DNA from: Bacteroidota bacterium
GTDB lineage: Bacteria; Bacteroidota; Bacteroidia; Chitinophagales; Chitinophagaceae
Direction of reading: 5' to 3'
Assembly (NCBI GenBank): GCA_030706635.1
Contig: JAUZOD010000005.1
Coordinates: 1-64,000, forward strand
DNA: 64,000 nucleotides
Shown here: in pieces, positions 8,353 to 17,027 of the stretch
How positions within the stretch are numbered: the first letter of the stretch is position 1
How the letters are laid out: each line of letters starts with the position of its first letter
Made by a program: the position numbers and the translations under genes
The notes under the pieces: generated by a model
Databases searched by the model: none
What the model saw: only the letters and a program-made list of their open reading frames with translations
Told to the model about the DNA's origin: nothing

Positions 8353-9279
8353 TTACAAATCTTCCTCTTCTGCGGCCCGCTTCAGAATGTCTTTTTCTTC
8401 GCTGGTGAGAAAGCGATAGCCCTGCTGATTGATTTTATCCAGGATCTCGTCGATTCTTTTCTGGGTGATGTTGGGGATCTTCTTATAAGGCTGGGTTCCT
8501 GCCACGTGGTAATAAAATTCGTCCTTCCGCTGCCCCGGCTTTTTCTTTTTTTCCGGATTGAACAGATCACCAAGCCAGTCAAAAAACTGATTGATCCAGA
8601 TGCTTCCGTCACGTCCCCTGCGCATTTGATAGATGAACAGGAAGCCCACGCCAGCGGCGCCTGCGTTGGCGAGATAAACACTGGCTTCACCATAACCGAT
8701 GCCGGAAAAATTAATCAGCAGGAAAATCAGGGTTATCACCCAAAGGGGGATACCGCCGCTGATCATGGGGAAGATGCGGTAATCAGGCGAGACGGCAGTT
8801 GTCGCGATGGCCAGGGCGGCGACAGCGCAATTGGCGCCCGAGAATGTGCCCGGGTCATATTGTACGCTAAGCCCCGGAACAAACAGATGACCCAGAATAA
8901 ACAACAAGGCCCCGGTAAGACCGCCATAAAGATAGATTGCAATGATCTTCCGGTTTCCCGTCAGGTCCTGTAAAATATACCCAAAAGTCCAAAGCCAGAA
9001 CATATTGGAAATAAACCGGAACAGCTCGTAATCTGTAAACATGTAGCTGATGATTGTCCAGGGCCGCATGGCAAGCTTTCCGGGGTCTGCAGGCAGGGCA
9101 AACCAGTTATAGACATGGGTATAATAGGCGCTTAACTGCTTGTCGCTAACCAGGTAAATCACATATACAAATTTCAGGATAACAAACAGCACTGCATTCA
9201 GGATCAGCAGTTGGATCAGTGCATTTCCATCCTGACCCAGGGTCATTCGCTTCCGGTAATTTTCTTCTTTTACATTCAT
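8353..9279 (-). CDS. Rhomboid-like membrane protein lacking the catalytic dyad
   Basis: The 308-residue polytopic protein aligns by eye with bacterial rhomboid proteases. It has an N-terminal membrane helix, the PWT motif (res 73-75), FISNMFWLW in helix 2 and a cytosolic C-terminal tail of about 85 residues. The usual GASxA active-site motif reads GANCA, with Asn at residue 150 where the nucleophile Ser belongs. The usual AHLGG reads ANAGA, with Asn at 205 where the catalytic His belongs. The helix-2 His that helps form the oxyanion hole is also absent. The codons AAT (8830-8832) and AAC (8665-8667) are each one base from Ser and His codons. The frame is intact, so this is probably a pseudoprotease. 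It follows an apparently active rhomboid gene by 78 bases. Confidence 0.8.
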   Translation of the reverse strand: MNVKEENYRKRMTLGQDGNALIQLLILNAVLFVILKFVYVIYLVSDKQLSAYYTHVYNWFALPADPGKLAMRPWTIISYMFTDYELFRFISNMFWLWTFGYILQDLTGNRKIIAIYLYGGLTGALLFILGHLFVPGLSVQYDPGTFSGANCAVAALAIATTAVSPDYRIFPMISGGIPLWVITLIFLLINFSGIGYGEASVYLANAGAAGVGFLFIYQMRRGRDGSIWINQFFDWLGDLFNPEKKKKPGQRKDEFYYHVAGTQPYKKIPNITQKRIDEILDKINQQGYRFLTSEEKDILKRAAEEEDL

Positions 9280-9357
9280 GGGCTTTACCTGTGCAGCATG
9301 ATTAATTTAGACTTGGCAGCGGGGCCGCTTTATTAACAGCTGGAAAACGATATGGGT

Positions 9358-10059
9358 TCAGTAAAAGTTCCGTGGATCTGTTTTTTTCCAGTAAAAGACC
9401 AGTATAAGGCCGACAAGACCACCCCCTAAATGGGCCCAATGCGCAACGTTGTCCCCGGCCGTATTTCTGATGCCGAGGAATAGTTCTATGCATACATAGC
9501 CTAAAACGGCCCATTTGGCTTTTATCGGGAAGAAGAAATACAGATAGATCAGGCTATTGGGGAATAGCAGACCAAAGGCAACCATGCAGCCGAAAATAGC
9601 TCCGGATGCCCCAAGGGTGGCTGAATTTAAAGTCGGGTCAGTATATCTTAAAATTTCCTGCTGGTGAATAGGATAACTAGCCAGTTCCTGCCAAAAGGGC
9701 GTCAGTTCATGGTAAAGTACGAAGAGGTGCAAGAGTGCTGCGCCGATTCCGCAGACCATATAAAAGATCAGAAAGCGCTTTGGCCCCCAGAAATTTTCGA
9801 GGATACTGCCAAACATCCAAAGAATCAGCATATTCCAGAATATGTGACCGAGATTGCCGTGCAAGAACATGTAGGTTATTACCTGATGCGGACGGAAATA
9901 CACGGAACGGATATCATGCAGCGCAAATAAGTTTTCAATGCTGAAAGCCGAGTTGTGCTCAAAAATATTCTGCGCAAAGAAAACGAGGGCATTAACAATA
10001 ATCAGATTCTTAATTACGGGCGGGATCATCTGGAAACCCCCTGGTCGGAATTCGGTCAT
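9358..10059 (-). CDS. Rhomboid family intramembrane serine protease
   Basis: This 233-residue intramembrane protease has six predicted membrane helices. It has HGNLGHIFWN in helix 2 with the oxyanion His and Asn, the nucleophile in GASGAIFG (helix 4) and the catalytic His in AHLGGG (helix 6), so it should be active. It cleaves transmembrane substrates inside the bilayer; the substrate is unknown. The ATG at 10059 is preferred because the polar leader TEFRPGGFQ before PPVIKN resembles the start of related Bacteroidota rhomboids; an ATG at 10029 is an alternative. It lies between rlmD (26 bases upstream) and the inactive rhomboid-like gene. Confidence 0.93.
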   Translation of the reverse strand: MTEFRPGGFQMIPPVIKNLIIVNALVFFAQNIFEHNSAFSIENLFALHDIRSVYFRPHQVITYMFLHGNLGHIFWNMLILWMFGSILENFWGPKRFLIFYMVCGIGAALLHLFVLYHELTPFWQELASYPIHQQEILRYTDPTLNSATLGASGAIFGCMVAFGLLFPNSLIYLYFFFPIKAKWAVLGYVCIELFLGIRNTAGDNVAHWAHLGGGLVGLILVFYWKKTDPRNFY

Positions 10060-10085
10060 AATGGATCTTCGATTACGGATGCAAG

Positions 10086-11492
10086 TTAATGTTTTAAAAA
10101 AAGCCCGGTTACATTTTCAATATGGTGGGTATGAGGGAACATATCTACGGGCTGAATTGCCCCAACGGCATATTTTTCAGAGAGCAACTGAAGGTCGCGT
10201 GCCTGGGTGGCGGGATTGCAGCTCACGTATACAATCTTTTCTGCCGCGATCTCCAGTAATTTGCTCACCAGTTTTCCTGTCATACCCGCCCTTGGCGGAT
10301 CAGTAATGATAACGTCTGGCCGGCCGTGGGTTTCAAAAAAAGCATTATTGCATAGCTCGGTCACATCTCCGGAAAAAAAATCTGCCTGACTGACTTCGTT
10401 GAGTGCGGCATTTTCTTTTGCATCGGCAATGGCCTCCGGAATAAGCTCTACGCCGATGACCCGTTTCGCCTGGTCGCTTAGGAAAATACCAATGCTTCCT
10501 GTTCCGCAATAAAGATCGTAAACTGTCTCTTTTCCGCTGAGCCCGGCAAAATCGCGGGTTGTCTGGTATAAGCGTTCAGCCTGTGCAGTATGGGTCTGAA
10601 AAAAGGATTTCGGGCCGATCTTAAAAGAAAATCTTTCCAGTTTTTCCACAACATAGCCCTTACCGTGAAAAACAACAGGATCGAGTCCATTCAGGCTATC
10701 ATTCACTTTTGCATTGATGGTGTACAGCAGGGTGGTGATGGCTGGAAATTTTTCTACCAGGTGCGTTAAAAGCCGGTTCACCAGATCCCCGTCAAAATAT
10801 CCCAATACGATGTTCAGCATCAGTTCCCCGGTACGGCAGATCCTGACCTGCATATTGCGGAGAAATCCCTCGTGCCGCACGATATCATAAAAACTGACCT
10901 TGTTTTCGATTCCCCAGCGTTTCACTTCTTTGCGGATGAGATTCGTGGGTTCTTCCTGGAGAAAACAAATGTCCACGTCCACTATTTTATCAAAAACGCC
11001 CCGGGCATGAAATCCCGCCGCATCCTGGATGGCGGAAATCTGCCGATCCTGCAATTCTTCCCGCAACAAGTACCGGCGATTGGAAAAAGTATATTCCAGT
11101 TTATTACGGTAAGCGGTTGTATGGGCTGCCCCCAGTATGGGCATTATGGGCGGGAGCTCCATTTTCCCTATCCGCTTGAGGCTTTGCCATACCTGGTCCT
11201 GTTTATATTCGAGTTGTTTCTCATAGGGCAGCATCTGCCACTGGCAGCCGCCGCACACGCCGAAATGAGAGCAAAAGGGTTTGATCCTTTCTTTCGCATA
11301 TTCCTGGAAGGAAAGCACATGACCCTCCGCCCAGTCTTTTTTGTTTTTTGTTAACATTACGGTAACCGTATCCCCCGGAATAGCCCTTTCTATGAAGATC
11401 ACCTTGCCTTCATGTTTTGCCAGACTCTTCCCTTCGGCTGCGTAGCCGGTGACCAGGAGATTTTCCAATACAATATTTTTCTTCTTTCCCAC
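10086..11492 (-). CDS. rlmD: 23S rRNA (uracil-C5)-methyltransferase, RlmD/RumA type
   Basis: This 468-residue enzyme methylates C5 of a uracil in 23S rRNA using SAM. An N-terminal TRAM domain (res about 5-65) binds RNA. The 4Fe-4S ligands are C74, C80, C83 and C176, matching the spacing in E. coli RlmD. The SAM site is DLYCGTGSIG (326-335), DPPRAG is at 399-404, and the catalytic nucleophile is C425 in YVSCNPAT. The start is GTG at 11492, with no upstream ATG in frame. It is the first gene of the minus-strand housekeeping run. The E. coli target is U1939; a related Bacteroidota enzyme could have a different uracil as its target. Confidence 0.93.
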   Translation of the reverse strand: MGKKKNIVLENLLVTGYAAEGKSLAKHEGKVIFIERAIPGDTVTVMLTKNKKDWAEGHVLSFQEYAKERIKPFCSHFGVCGGCQWQMLPYEKQLEYKQDQVWQSLKRIGKMELPPIMPILGAAHTTAYRNKLEYTFSNRRYLLREELQDRQISAIQDAAGFHARGVFDKIVDVDICFLQEEPTNLIRKEVKRWGIENKVSFYDIVRHEGFLRNMQVRICRTGELMLNIVLGYFDGDLVNRLLTHLVEKFPAITTLLYTINAKVNDSLNGLDPVVFHGKGYVVEKLERFSFKIGPKSFFQTHTAQAERLYQTTRDFAGLSGKETVYDLYCGTGSIGIFLSDQAKRVIGVELIPEAIADAKENAALNEVSQADFFSGDVTELCNNAFFETHGRPDVIITDPPRAGMTGKLVSKLLEIAAEKIVYVSCNPATQARDLQLLSEKYAVGAIQPVDMFPHTHHIENVTGLFLKH

Positions 11493-11529
11493 GGCGGCAA
11501 ATGTAGGATTATCCTAATTTAGCAGTCCT

Positions 11530-12978
11530 ATGTTCAACCTACTGTCCAAAAAAGGCCCGGCGGCCTTCTTTTTACTCTTTCTTGCCCATTCCTGTTTTTC
11601 ACAGGGTTATGCCATCCACCTTACATTAAAACCTTTTGCCCATAGCCAGGTCTACCTGGGTTATCATTACGGGAAAATTAAAGCAGTGGCGGATTCCATC
11701 ACGCTCGATGGAAATGCTGAAGGCGATTTTAAAGGGAAGGAAAAATTGCCCGAGGGCGTTTATTTTATTGTTTCACCTAAAAAAGAGATCCTTTTTGAAC
11801 TGCTGATCGGCAGGCAGCAACAGTTTTCGGTGGCTGCGGATACGGCCAGACTACCGCAAAGCATTGCTTTTACGGGTTCTTCAGAAAATCAGTCTTTCCA
11901 GGAGTATACTTCTTTTATGAACAGCCATGGCAGGGAGATCTTCACGCTGCAATCCCAGCTTTCTCAAACCAAATCCCGCAAGGACTCCGCTGATATTGAG
12001 CAGAAAATGAGCAGGATCAACGGAGCAGTAAAGACTTACCGCGACCAGTTGGAAAAAAAGGATCCGGGCTCGTTGCTGAGTACTTTATTGCTGATGCTGA
12101 AGGACCCCGTTGTTCCCGCCGCACCCGTTTCAGCCAACGGGAAACCCGATGCAGGTTTTGCCTACCGGTACTATAAGGATCATTACTGGGATAATGTTTC
12201 ATTTACTGACGATCGTCTGATCCGTACGCCGGTTTTTGAGCCGAAGCTGGATCGTTATTTTAAAGACCTGGTTTCCCCGGTCCCCGATTCCATCAACCGC
12301 GAGATTGATCACATGCTGCTGTATTCCCGCACCAATAAAGAAATGTTTAAATACCTGCTGATCCATTTTGTTCAGAAATACATTAACCCTGAATACATGG
12401 GTCAGGATGCCGTGTTTGTGCATATTTTCGAGAAGTACATCAATACGGGGCAGGCGGATTTCTTCACCGAGAAGTACCGCAAATTCGTAAACGACCGTGC
12501 CTATAGCCTCATGGCCAACCTGATTGGTCAGCCTGCCCCCGAGCTCACGATGACTGACACATCGGGGAAAACAGTATCTCTCTATAATGTGAAGGCGGAT
12601 TATATACTGATCTGTTTCTGGGATCCTACCTGCAGCCACTGTAAGGAAACCGTTCCCAAAGTGGATTCTATCTACCAGGCCAAATGGAAAAATGAAGGTT
12701 TAAAAGTGGTCGGGGTGATGGTGGACGGGGGCAAAGACAACTGGACCAAATTTATCCGGGATCACAATTTGGGCGACTGGATAAACGTTTATCAGACAAC
12801 TGCCCAGCATGATGCGGAAGCATCTGCGGGGCACCCGGACTACCGGCAGTTATATGATGTTTACCAAACCCCAATCCTTTATCTGCTGGATAAAGACAAG
12901 CGGATCATCGCGAAGAAACTTACTTATCAGCAGCTCGATGAAGTGCTAAATCTCAAGCTGAAAAAGGTTAATCCATGA
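11530..12978 (+). CDS. Secreted TlpA-like thioredoxin-fold oxidoreductase
   Basis: This 482-residue exported protein has a signal peptide (res 1-25, ending near FSQG). A beta-rich N-terminal domain of the DUF4369 type (about 28-125) is followed by a helical linker region to about 330 and a C-terminal AhpC/TSA-TlpA thioredoxin domain. The redox motif is CSHC, with Cys at about 368 and 371, inside FWDPTCSHC. The domain contains the cis-Pro loop YQTPILYLLD. Such proteins reduce or shuffle disulfides of periplasmic clients or support cytochrome maturation. The gene starts a two-gene operon: the next gene, a parvulin isomerase, begins one base after its stop. The pair suggests a joint role in folding exported proteins. 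Confidence 0.88.
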   Translation: MFNLLSKKGPAAFFLLFLAHSCFSQGYAIHLTLKPFAHSQVYLGYHYGKIKAVADSITLDGNAEGDFKGKEKLPEGVYFIVSPKKEILFELLIGRQQQFSVAADTARLPQSIAFTGSSENQSFQEYTSFMNSHGREIFTLQSQLSQTKSRKDSADIEQKMSRINGAVKTYRDQLEKKDPGSLLSTLLLMLKDPVVPAAPVSANGKPDAGFAYRYYKDHYWDNVSFTDDRLIRTPVFEPKLDRYFKDLVSPVPDSINREIDHMLLYSRTNKEMFKYLLIHFVQKYINPEYMGQDAVFVHIFEKYINTGQADFFTEKYRKFVNDRAYSLMANLIGQPAPELTMTDTSGKTVSLYNVKADYILICFWDPTCSHCKETVPKVDSIYQAKWKNEGLKVVGVMVDGGKDNWTKFIRDHNLGDWINVYQTTAQHDAEASAGHPDYRQLYDVYQTPILYLLDKDKRIIAKKLTYQQLDEVLNLKLKKVNP

Positions 12979-12979
12979 T

Positions 12980-14905
12980 ATGAAGAATGTAGTTCTGATC
13001 GTTTTTCTGCTTTCCTGTTCCCAAACTTTCTTCGGTCAAACCCTGGCGTGGTATGGCAATAACCAGATCAGCCGGGATGAGTTTTTGGCGGCCTACCGGA
13101 AAAACAATGCGAATACAAAGGCTACAGAGCAATCCTACCGGGAATACCTGGAGTTGTACATACGGTATCGTTTGAAAGTTCGGGCGGCTTACGACAAAAA
13201 ACTGGATACTTTACCCGGCCAGATTTCCGAACTGCAGAATTTCCGGAGCCAGATTGCAGATCAATACAGCAACGACGAAACCAGTCTGAACCGGATGGCG
13301 GACGAAGCATTTGTAAGATCACGGAAAGACATCCGGCTGTCCTATATTTTTGTTCCTGCCGCCAAATCTGCCGCTCCCCGCGATACCCTTCGGGCCCGGG
13401 AGAAGATCAATGAAGCTTATGATAAGTTAAAGAAAACCAAAGATTTTGGAGAGGTGGCCCTGGCCTATTCAGAAGATCCTTTCGTTAAAAATAACCGGGG
13501 TGATCTGGGGTTTATCACCGTTTTTGATCTTCCGTATGCCATAGAAACCATGGCCTATCAAATTGGGGTCGGCAGGGTTTCTCCTGTTTTCAGAACAGGG
13601 GCCGGGTATTTCATCATAAAAAAAACAGCGGAACGACCTGCAGCCGGCCGGATGCGGGCGGCCCAGATCCTGCTCATCTTTCCTTACCAGGCAAATGATT
13701 CCGCAAAAGCAGATACCCGGCAAAGGGCTGATTCCTTATATCAGGCAATCCGGTCCGGTTCTGATTTCGGAGACCTGGCCAGGAAATTCAGCGGAGATAA
13801 TTTATCCTATCAGCTGGGTGGCGTATTGCCTGAATTCGGAATTGGAAAATATGATCCTGCATTTGAAAAGCAGGCCTATGCACTCCAGAAAGACGGAGAC
13901 ATCAGCGAACCCTTTGCAAGCAGTTTCGGATACCATATCGTGAAAAGGATTGCGCGAATTCCAGTATCGCTTACCAGGGACAAAAAAACAATGGATGCAC
14001 TACGGGAAAGGGTGAAATCAGACAAGCGAATTGAAGTGTCCAAAAGGGAAATGCTGCAGTCTGTTTTGAAAGAAACCGGGTTTAAACAACTGGTACCGGC
14101 GGGAAGTCATTTGTTTATTGTGACGGACAGCTTGCTGCAGTATAAAAAGCCGCCCGCATATCCGGATCTAAACGAACACAGCGCGTTGTTTTACTTCCCC
14201 GATAAAAAATTTACGGTAAGTGACTGGGTCAGTTATCGTAGAACACTGGGTAGTGTGCCTTCGATGATCAATGGAAAAACAAATCAGGATCTGCTGGATC
14301 AATACAAGCAGACTGTGGCCTTTAATTACTATAAAGCTCATCTTGAAAGATACAATAAGGATTTTGCCAACCAGCTTCAGGAATTCAGGGACGGTAACTT
14401 ATTGTTCGAAATCATGCAAAGACAGGTATGGGATAAGGCGTCATCAGATTCTGCAGGTCTGAAAAATTTCTTTGAAGCCCATGCCCGGAACTATGTGTGG
14501 AAGGCCAGCGTGGATGCCATCCTGTTTAACGCCGGGAATCAGGGGTCTGCGGAAAAAATCAAACGGGATCTTCAGGCGCGAGCGGGAAACTGGCGAAGCC
14601 TGGTGGATAGCCTGGGAAGCCAGGTTCAGGCCGATTCCGGGCGTTTTGAAACGAAGCAATTGCCGGGCAATGGCATGGGCGTTGAAAAAGGCTTTACCCC
14701 CATCACGGTCAACGCCGATAAATCAGTTCAGTTTGCCTATGTGATCCGGAAGCATGCAGATCCTTCACCCAGGTCTTTCGGGGATGCACGCGGCATAGTG
14801 ATCAATGACTATCAGAGTGAATTGGAAAACTGCTGGATCGTGGAATTAAAAAAGAAATACCCGGTGAGGGTGGATGAGGCGGTATTTAAAACGCTTACGA
14901 AATAA
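12980..14905 (+). CDS. Periplasmic peptidylprolyl isomerase with two parvulin domains
   Basis: This 641-residue exported foldase of the SurA/PpiD/PrsA kind has a signal peptide at residues 1-19. An N-terminal helical chaperone segment (about 25-110) is followed by two parvulin rotamase domains at about 113-215 and 224-323. Both show the family's SEDP or SGDN strand, the GDLGF or GGVLP loop and the FGYHIVK-type or GYFIIKK-type terminal strand. A long C-terminal region (about 330-640) has helical and beta parts without a clear match. It probably handles outer-membrane or secreted clients. It is coupled to the TlpA-like gene (one-base gap) and ends at a hairpin-forming repeat. Confidence 0.9.
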   Translation: MKNVVLIVFLLSCSQTFFGQTLAWYGNNQISRDEFLAAYRKNNANTKATEQSYREYLELYIRYRLKVRAAYDKKLDTLPGQISELQNFRSQIADQYSNDETSLNRMADEAFVRSRKDIRLSYIFVPAAKSAAPRDTLRAREKINEAYDKLKKTKDFGEVALAYSEDPFVKNNRGDLGFITVFDLPYAIETMAYQIGVGRVSPVFRTGAGYFIIKKTAERPAAGRMRAAQILLIFPYQANDSAKADTRQRADSLYQAIRSGSDFGDLARKFSGDNLSYQLGGVLPEFGIGKYDPAFEKQAYALQKDGDISEPFASSFGYHIVKRIARIPVSLTRDKKTMDALRERVKSDKRIEVSKREMLQSVLKETGFKQLVPAGSHLFIVTDSLLQYKKPPAYPDLNEHSALFYFPDKKFTVSDWVSYRRTLGSVPSMINGKTNQDLLDQYKQTVAFNYYKAHLERYNKDFANQLQEFRDGNLLFEIMQRQVWDKASSDSAGLKNFFEAHARNYVWKASVDAILFNAGNQGSAEKIKRDLQARAGNWRSLVDSLGSQVQADSGRFETKQLPGNGMGVEKGFTPITVNADKSVQFAYVIRKHADPSPRSFGDARGIVINDYQSELENCWIVELKKKYPVRVDEAVFKTLTK

Positions 14906-14991
14906 TTTGAAAAATGTGCTAATTTGAAAATTTGAGAATGAAATACCGGGCTCGCCATTTTCAAATTTCCCCATTTTCAAATTTTCAAATT
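14904..14991. repeat. Inverted repeat of TTTGAAAA units between convergent genes
   Basis: The left part (14904-14940) contains AATTTGAAAATTTGAGAATG, and the right part (14956-14991) is its imperfect reverse complement built from CATTTTCAAATT units. About 15 bases (ACCGGGCTCGC and flanks) form the loop. The unit has an eight-base period. The structure lies between the stop of the parvulin gene and the stop of the GT14 gene and could serve as a bidirectional terminator. The right arm runs into the GT14 frame and supplies its last codons. Confidence 0.7.
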
Positions 14992-15825
14992 ATCCAGCAA
15001 GTCCAATATCCCCGCATCTTCTTCCATATCGAACTTTCGGGCAAGTAATTTATCTGAGGACAGCAGCATACCATAATCTTCGGCTGTGAGGGTTTTTGGA
15101 TTAACCCCTCCTTTTGACCAGTCGATATAATAGAAATTATTATTCACCACCGTTTCGCGGAATACAGAATTCATAACCAGTGTGGGAACAAGGAATTCAT
15201 CCGGTCCCCAGGTTAATCTGACAAAGCGCTGTAAACGCTTATTAGAATCTATAAAATTTACAATATATTCAACGCATTCTCTACTGAGCGTCATACACAT
15301 GGCCCTGGGGCCTCCATACAGGGTATAAGGAAGCGGAAATTTTCTGTCTGGAAGAATAACGCTCAGGAAAGATTGAAGGCGGTATCTGCCACGGAATCCG
15401 AAATTGGTAAGATGATATTTTTTGATTCGGGTAATGGCGTGATTCCACCAATCATCTTGTTCTTCAAAACATATAAAATTTTTGTTCCGGTTTTTTTCAA
15501 GTGTAGAATAGAATTCGCTTACCGGTTTGATGGGATAGTCCTGACCGCTCATTACGCTGATAAAATCATATTTCGTAGTGCCGTTTAGCACCTCCTTCAT
15601 GCAGAGCAGCATGGCGTGAACAAAATTGTATGAAGCCCACCGGATCTTAACCCGGTGCTGAACAAATTGTACCTGGGGCAACCGGGCGAGATATTGAAAA
15701 GGTTCCAGGTCAATTTTTCTATCGATGTGAAGAAAAAAATCAAAGGGAAATGGATCAAACTTTTTTACGAAACGCTCAATCTGCTGAGGATTTTTGTGAG
15801 CCATTATGATACAGGCGATGCGCAT
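14977..15825 (-). CDS. Family 14 glycosyltransferase (core-2/I-branching type)
   Basis: The protein has about 282 residues from the ATG at 15825. The upstream in-frame extension is encoded by the neighbouring repeat, so it was not used. It shows MAHKNPQQIERF near the N-terminus, HIDRK and SGQDYPIKP, and a GPDEFLVPT-type segment, all typical of GT14 enzymes related to beta-1,6-N-acetylglucosaminyltransferases. No membrane anchor is visible, so it probably acts at the cytoplasmic face on a lipopolysaccharide or capsule intermediate. It is the last gene of the kdsB-ROK-kdnB run, which fits lipopolysaccharide assembly. Both gene ends are bordered by inverted repeats, and its final four codons (NLKI) lie within one of them. 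Confidence 0.82.
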   Translation of the reverse strand: MRIACIIMAHKNPQQIERFVKKFDPFPFDFFLHIDRKIDLEPFQYLARLPQVQFVQHRVKIRWASYNFVHAMLLCMKEVLNGTTKYDFISVMSGQDYPIKPVSEFYSTLEKNRNKNFICFEEQDDWWNHAITRIKKYHLTNFGFRGRYRLQSFLSVILPDRKFPLPYTLYGGPRAMCMTLSRECVEYIVNFIDSNKRLQRFVRLTWGPDEFLVPTLVMNSVFRETVVNNNFYYIDWSKGGVNPKTLTAEDYGMLLSSDKLLARKFDMEEDAGILDLLDNLKI

Positions 15826-15827
15826 GG

Positions 15828-15916
15828 ATGGTTGACGGTTGACTGTTGATGGTTGACGGACATCGGATGCGAATTCACAAATAAATACGGTCAACCGTCA
15901 ACTGTCAACCGTCAAC
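15828..15916. repeat. Inverted repeat of seven-base GTTGACG units
   Basis: The left arm (about 15830-15859) holds four near-copies of the heptamer GTTGACG (GTTGACG GTTGACT GTTGATG GTTGACG). The right arm (about 15888-15916) holds the reverse complement of four copies (GTCAACC and GTCAACT). A spacer of about 28 bases separates them. The element fills the gap between kdnB and the GT14 start codon, with the left arm beginning a few bases before the GT14 ATG. Read as RNA it would form a long hairpin that could hide the GT14 start or trim the message. Confidence 0.75.
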
Positions 15917-15919
15917 AAA

Positions 15920-16993
15920 TTACAGCCGCTTGTACAATGCCCTCAGTTTCTCCCTCGTCATGACCCGCTCCCAGTCAGGGCCCAAAGCATTTTCCCAGAG
16001 CGGCTTCATCCCCAGTGCCACGTTCATCATCGTTTCGAACTGGTCGTTGGTTAAATCCCTGGTTATATGTTGTGGGATTTCAATTTTGTTTTTCTCTACC
16101 ATTCTCTTGAATTCCTCTACGGCTTTGGGATAGTAGTCTTCCAGTTTGTCGAAAACAATACAGTTGCCCACCCCGTGACGGGTTCCCAGAAGATATCCCA
16201 AACCGTAGCTTACCGCATGGGCGACACCGACCTGGGAATAAGCAATGCTCATACCGCCGGCATATGAGGCCATCATCAGCTTGTCGTCGTGCAGCGATGT
16301 CCATGCTCCGTCTCCAAGAAATACTTCCTGGCATAGGGTGAGTGCTTTTTCCCCATAAGATTTGCTGAATTCATTCAGGAACGTGCCGGTTAAACTTTCC
16401 ACGCAATGGATGTAGCAATCCATTCCCGTATAAAAACGTTGATTTACCGGGGCATTTGTAATGAGTTCCGGATCCAGTACAATCTGATCGAAAGGTGTAA
16501 AATCGGAATTCATGCCGAGCTTGCGCGTGGGTCCTGTCAGTACCGTTGTGCGGGAAACTTCGGCTCCCGTACCGCTGAGGGTAGGAATGCCTGCTTTAAA
16601 TACACCGGGCAATTTTACCAGGTCCCAACCCTGGTAGTCAGCTGATGAGCCCGGGTTGGTCATCATCAGCGAAACTGCTTTAGCCAGATCCATGGCTGAG
16701 CCACCACCGATGCCAATGATTCCACTCACTAACCCAAATTCCTTTCTGAGTTGCAAGGCCAGGCCATCTACTTCCGTTGTTTTTGGTTCGTGACCGGTAT
16801 CAGCAAATATGATCTTATCATTTCCTCTCAGGGGTATGCGGGATACGAGAGGCTTGTTTTCAAAAAAATGATCGACCAGAAAAATCATGGGCTGGTTTCC
16901 CTTTCGTTGTGGGGCTAAAATTTCGTCCAGTTGGTTAAAGCTTCCCCTCCCGTAAACAACATAGGTTACCATTTTAAGATTTCTGAACTTCAT
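15920..16993 (-). CDS. kdnB: 3-deoxy-D-manno-octulosonate 8-oxidase (iron-containing alcohol dehydrogenase)
   Basis: This 357-residue type III (iron-dependent) alcohol dehydrogenase closely resembles KdnB of Shewanella, which oxidises C8 of Kdo so that KdnA can transaminate it to 8-amino-Kdo. Recognisable stretches include YGRGSFNQLDEIL (res about 14-26), GIGGGSAMDLAKAVS (nucleotide binding), TLSGTGAEVSRTTVL, and the metal-binding DCYIHCVES and HAVSYGLGYLLGTRHGVGN with its His pair. The gene lies downstream of kdsB and a ROK kinase on the same strand. The aminotransferase KdnA, normally beside it, is not in this window. A generic sugar dehydrogenase is the alternative, but the similarity and the kdsB context make KdnB likely. 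Confidence 0.8.
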   Translation of the reverse strand: MKFRNLKMVTYVVYGRGSFNQLDEILAPQRKGNQPMIFLVDHFFENKPLVSRIPLRGNDKIIFADTGHEPKTTEVDGLALQLRKEFGLVSGIIGIGGGSAMDLAKAVSLMMTNPGSSADYQGWDLVKLPGVFKAGIPTLSGTGAEVSRTTVLTGPTRKLGMNSDFTPFDQIVLDPELITNAPVNQRFYTGMDCYIHCVESLTGTFLNEFSKSYGEKALTLCQEVFLGDGAWTSLHDDKLMMASYAGGMSIAYSQVGVAHAVSYGLGYLLGTRHGVGNCIVFDKLEDYYPKAVEEFKRMVEKNKIEIPQHITRDLTNDQFETMMNVALGMKPLWENALGPDWERVMTREKLRALYKRL

Positions 16994-17027
16994 GGATTCC
17001 GATTTTGGATGGCAAAGTTATCCGCTT

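Noticed and set aside
15826-15894. A 23-residue N-terminal extension of GT14 encoded by the heptamer repeat
   Set aside because: The extension is repeat-derived and the family's conserved start corresponds to MRIACIIMAHK at 15825.
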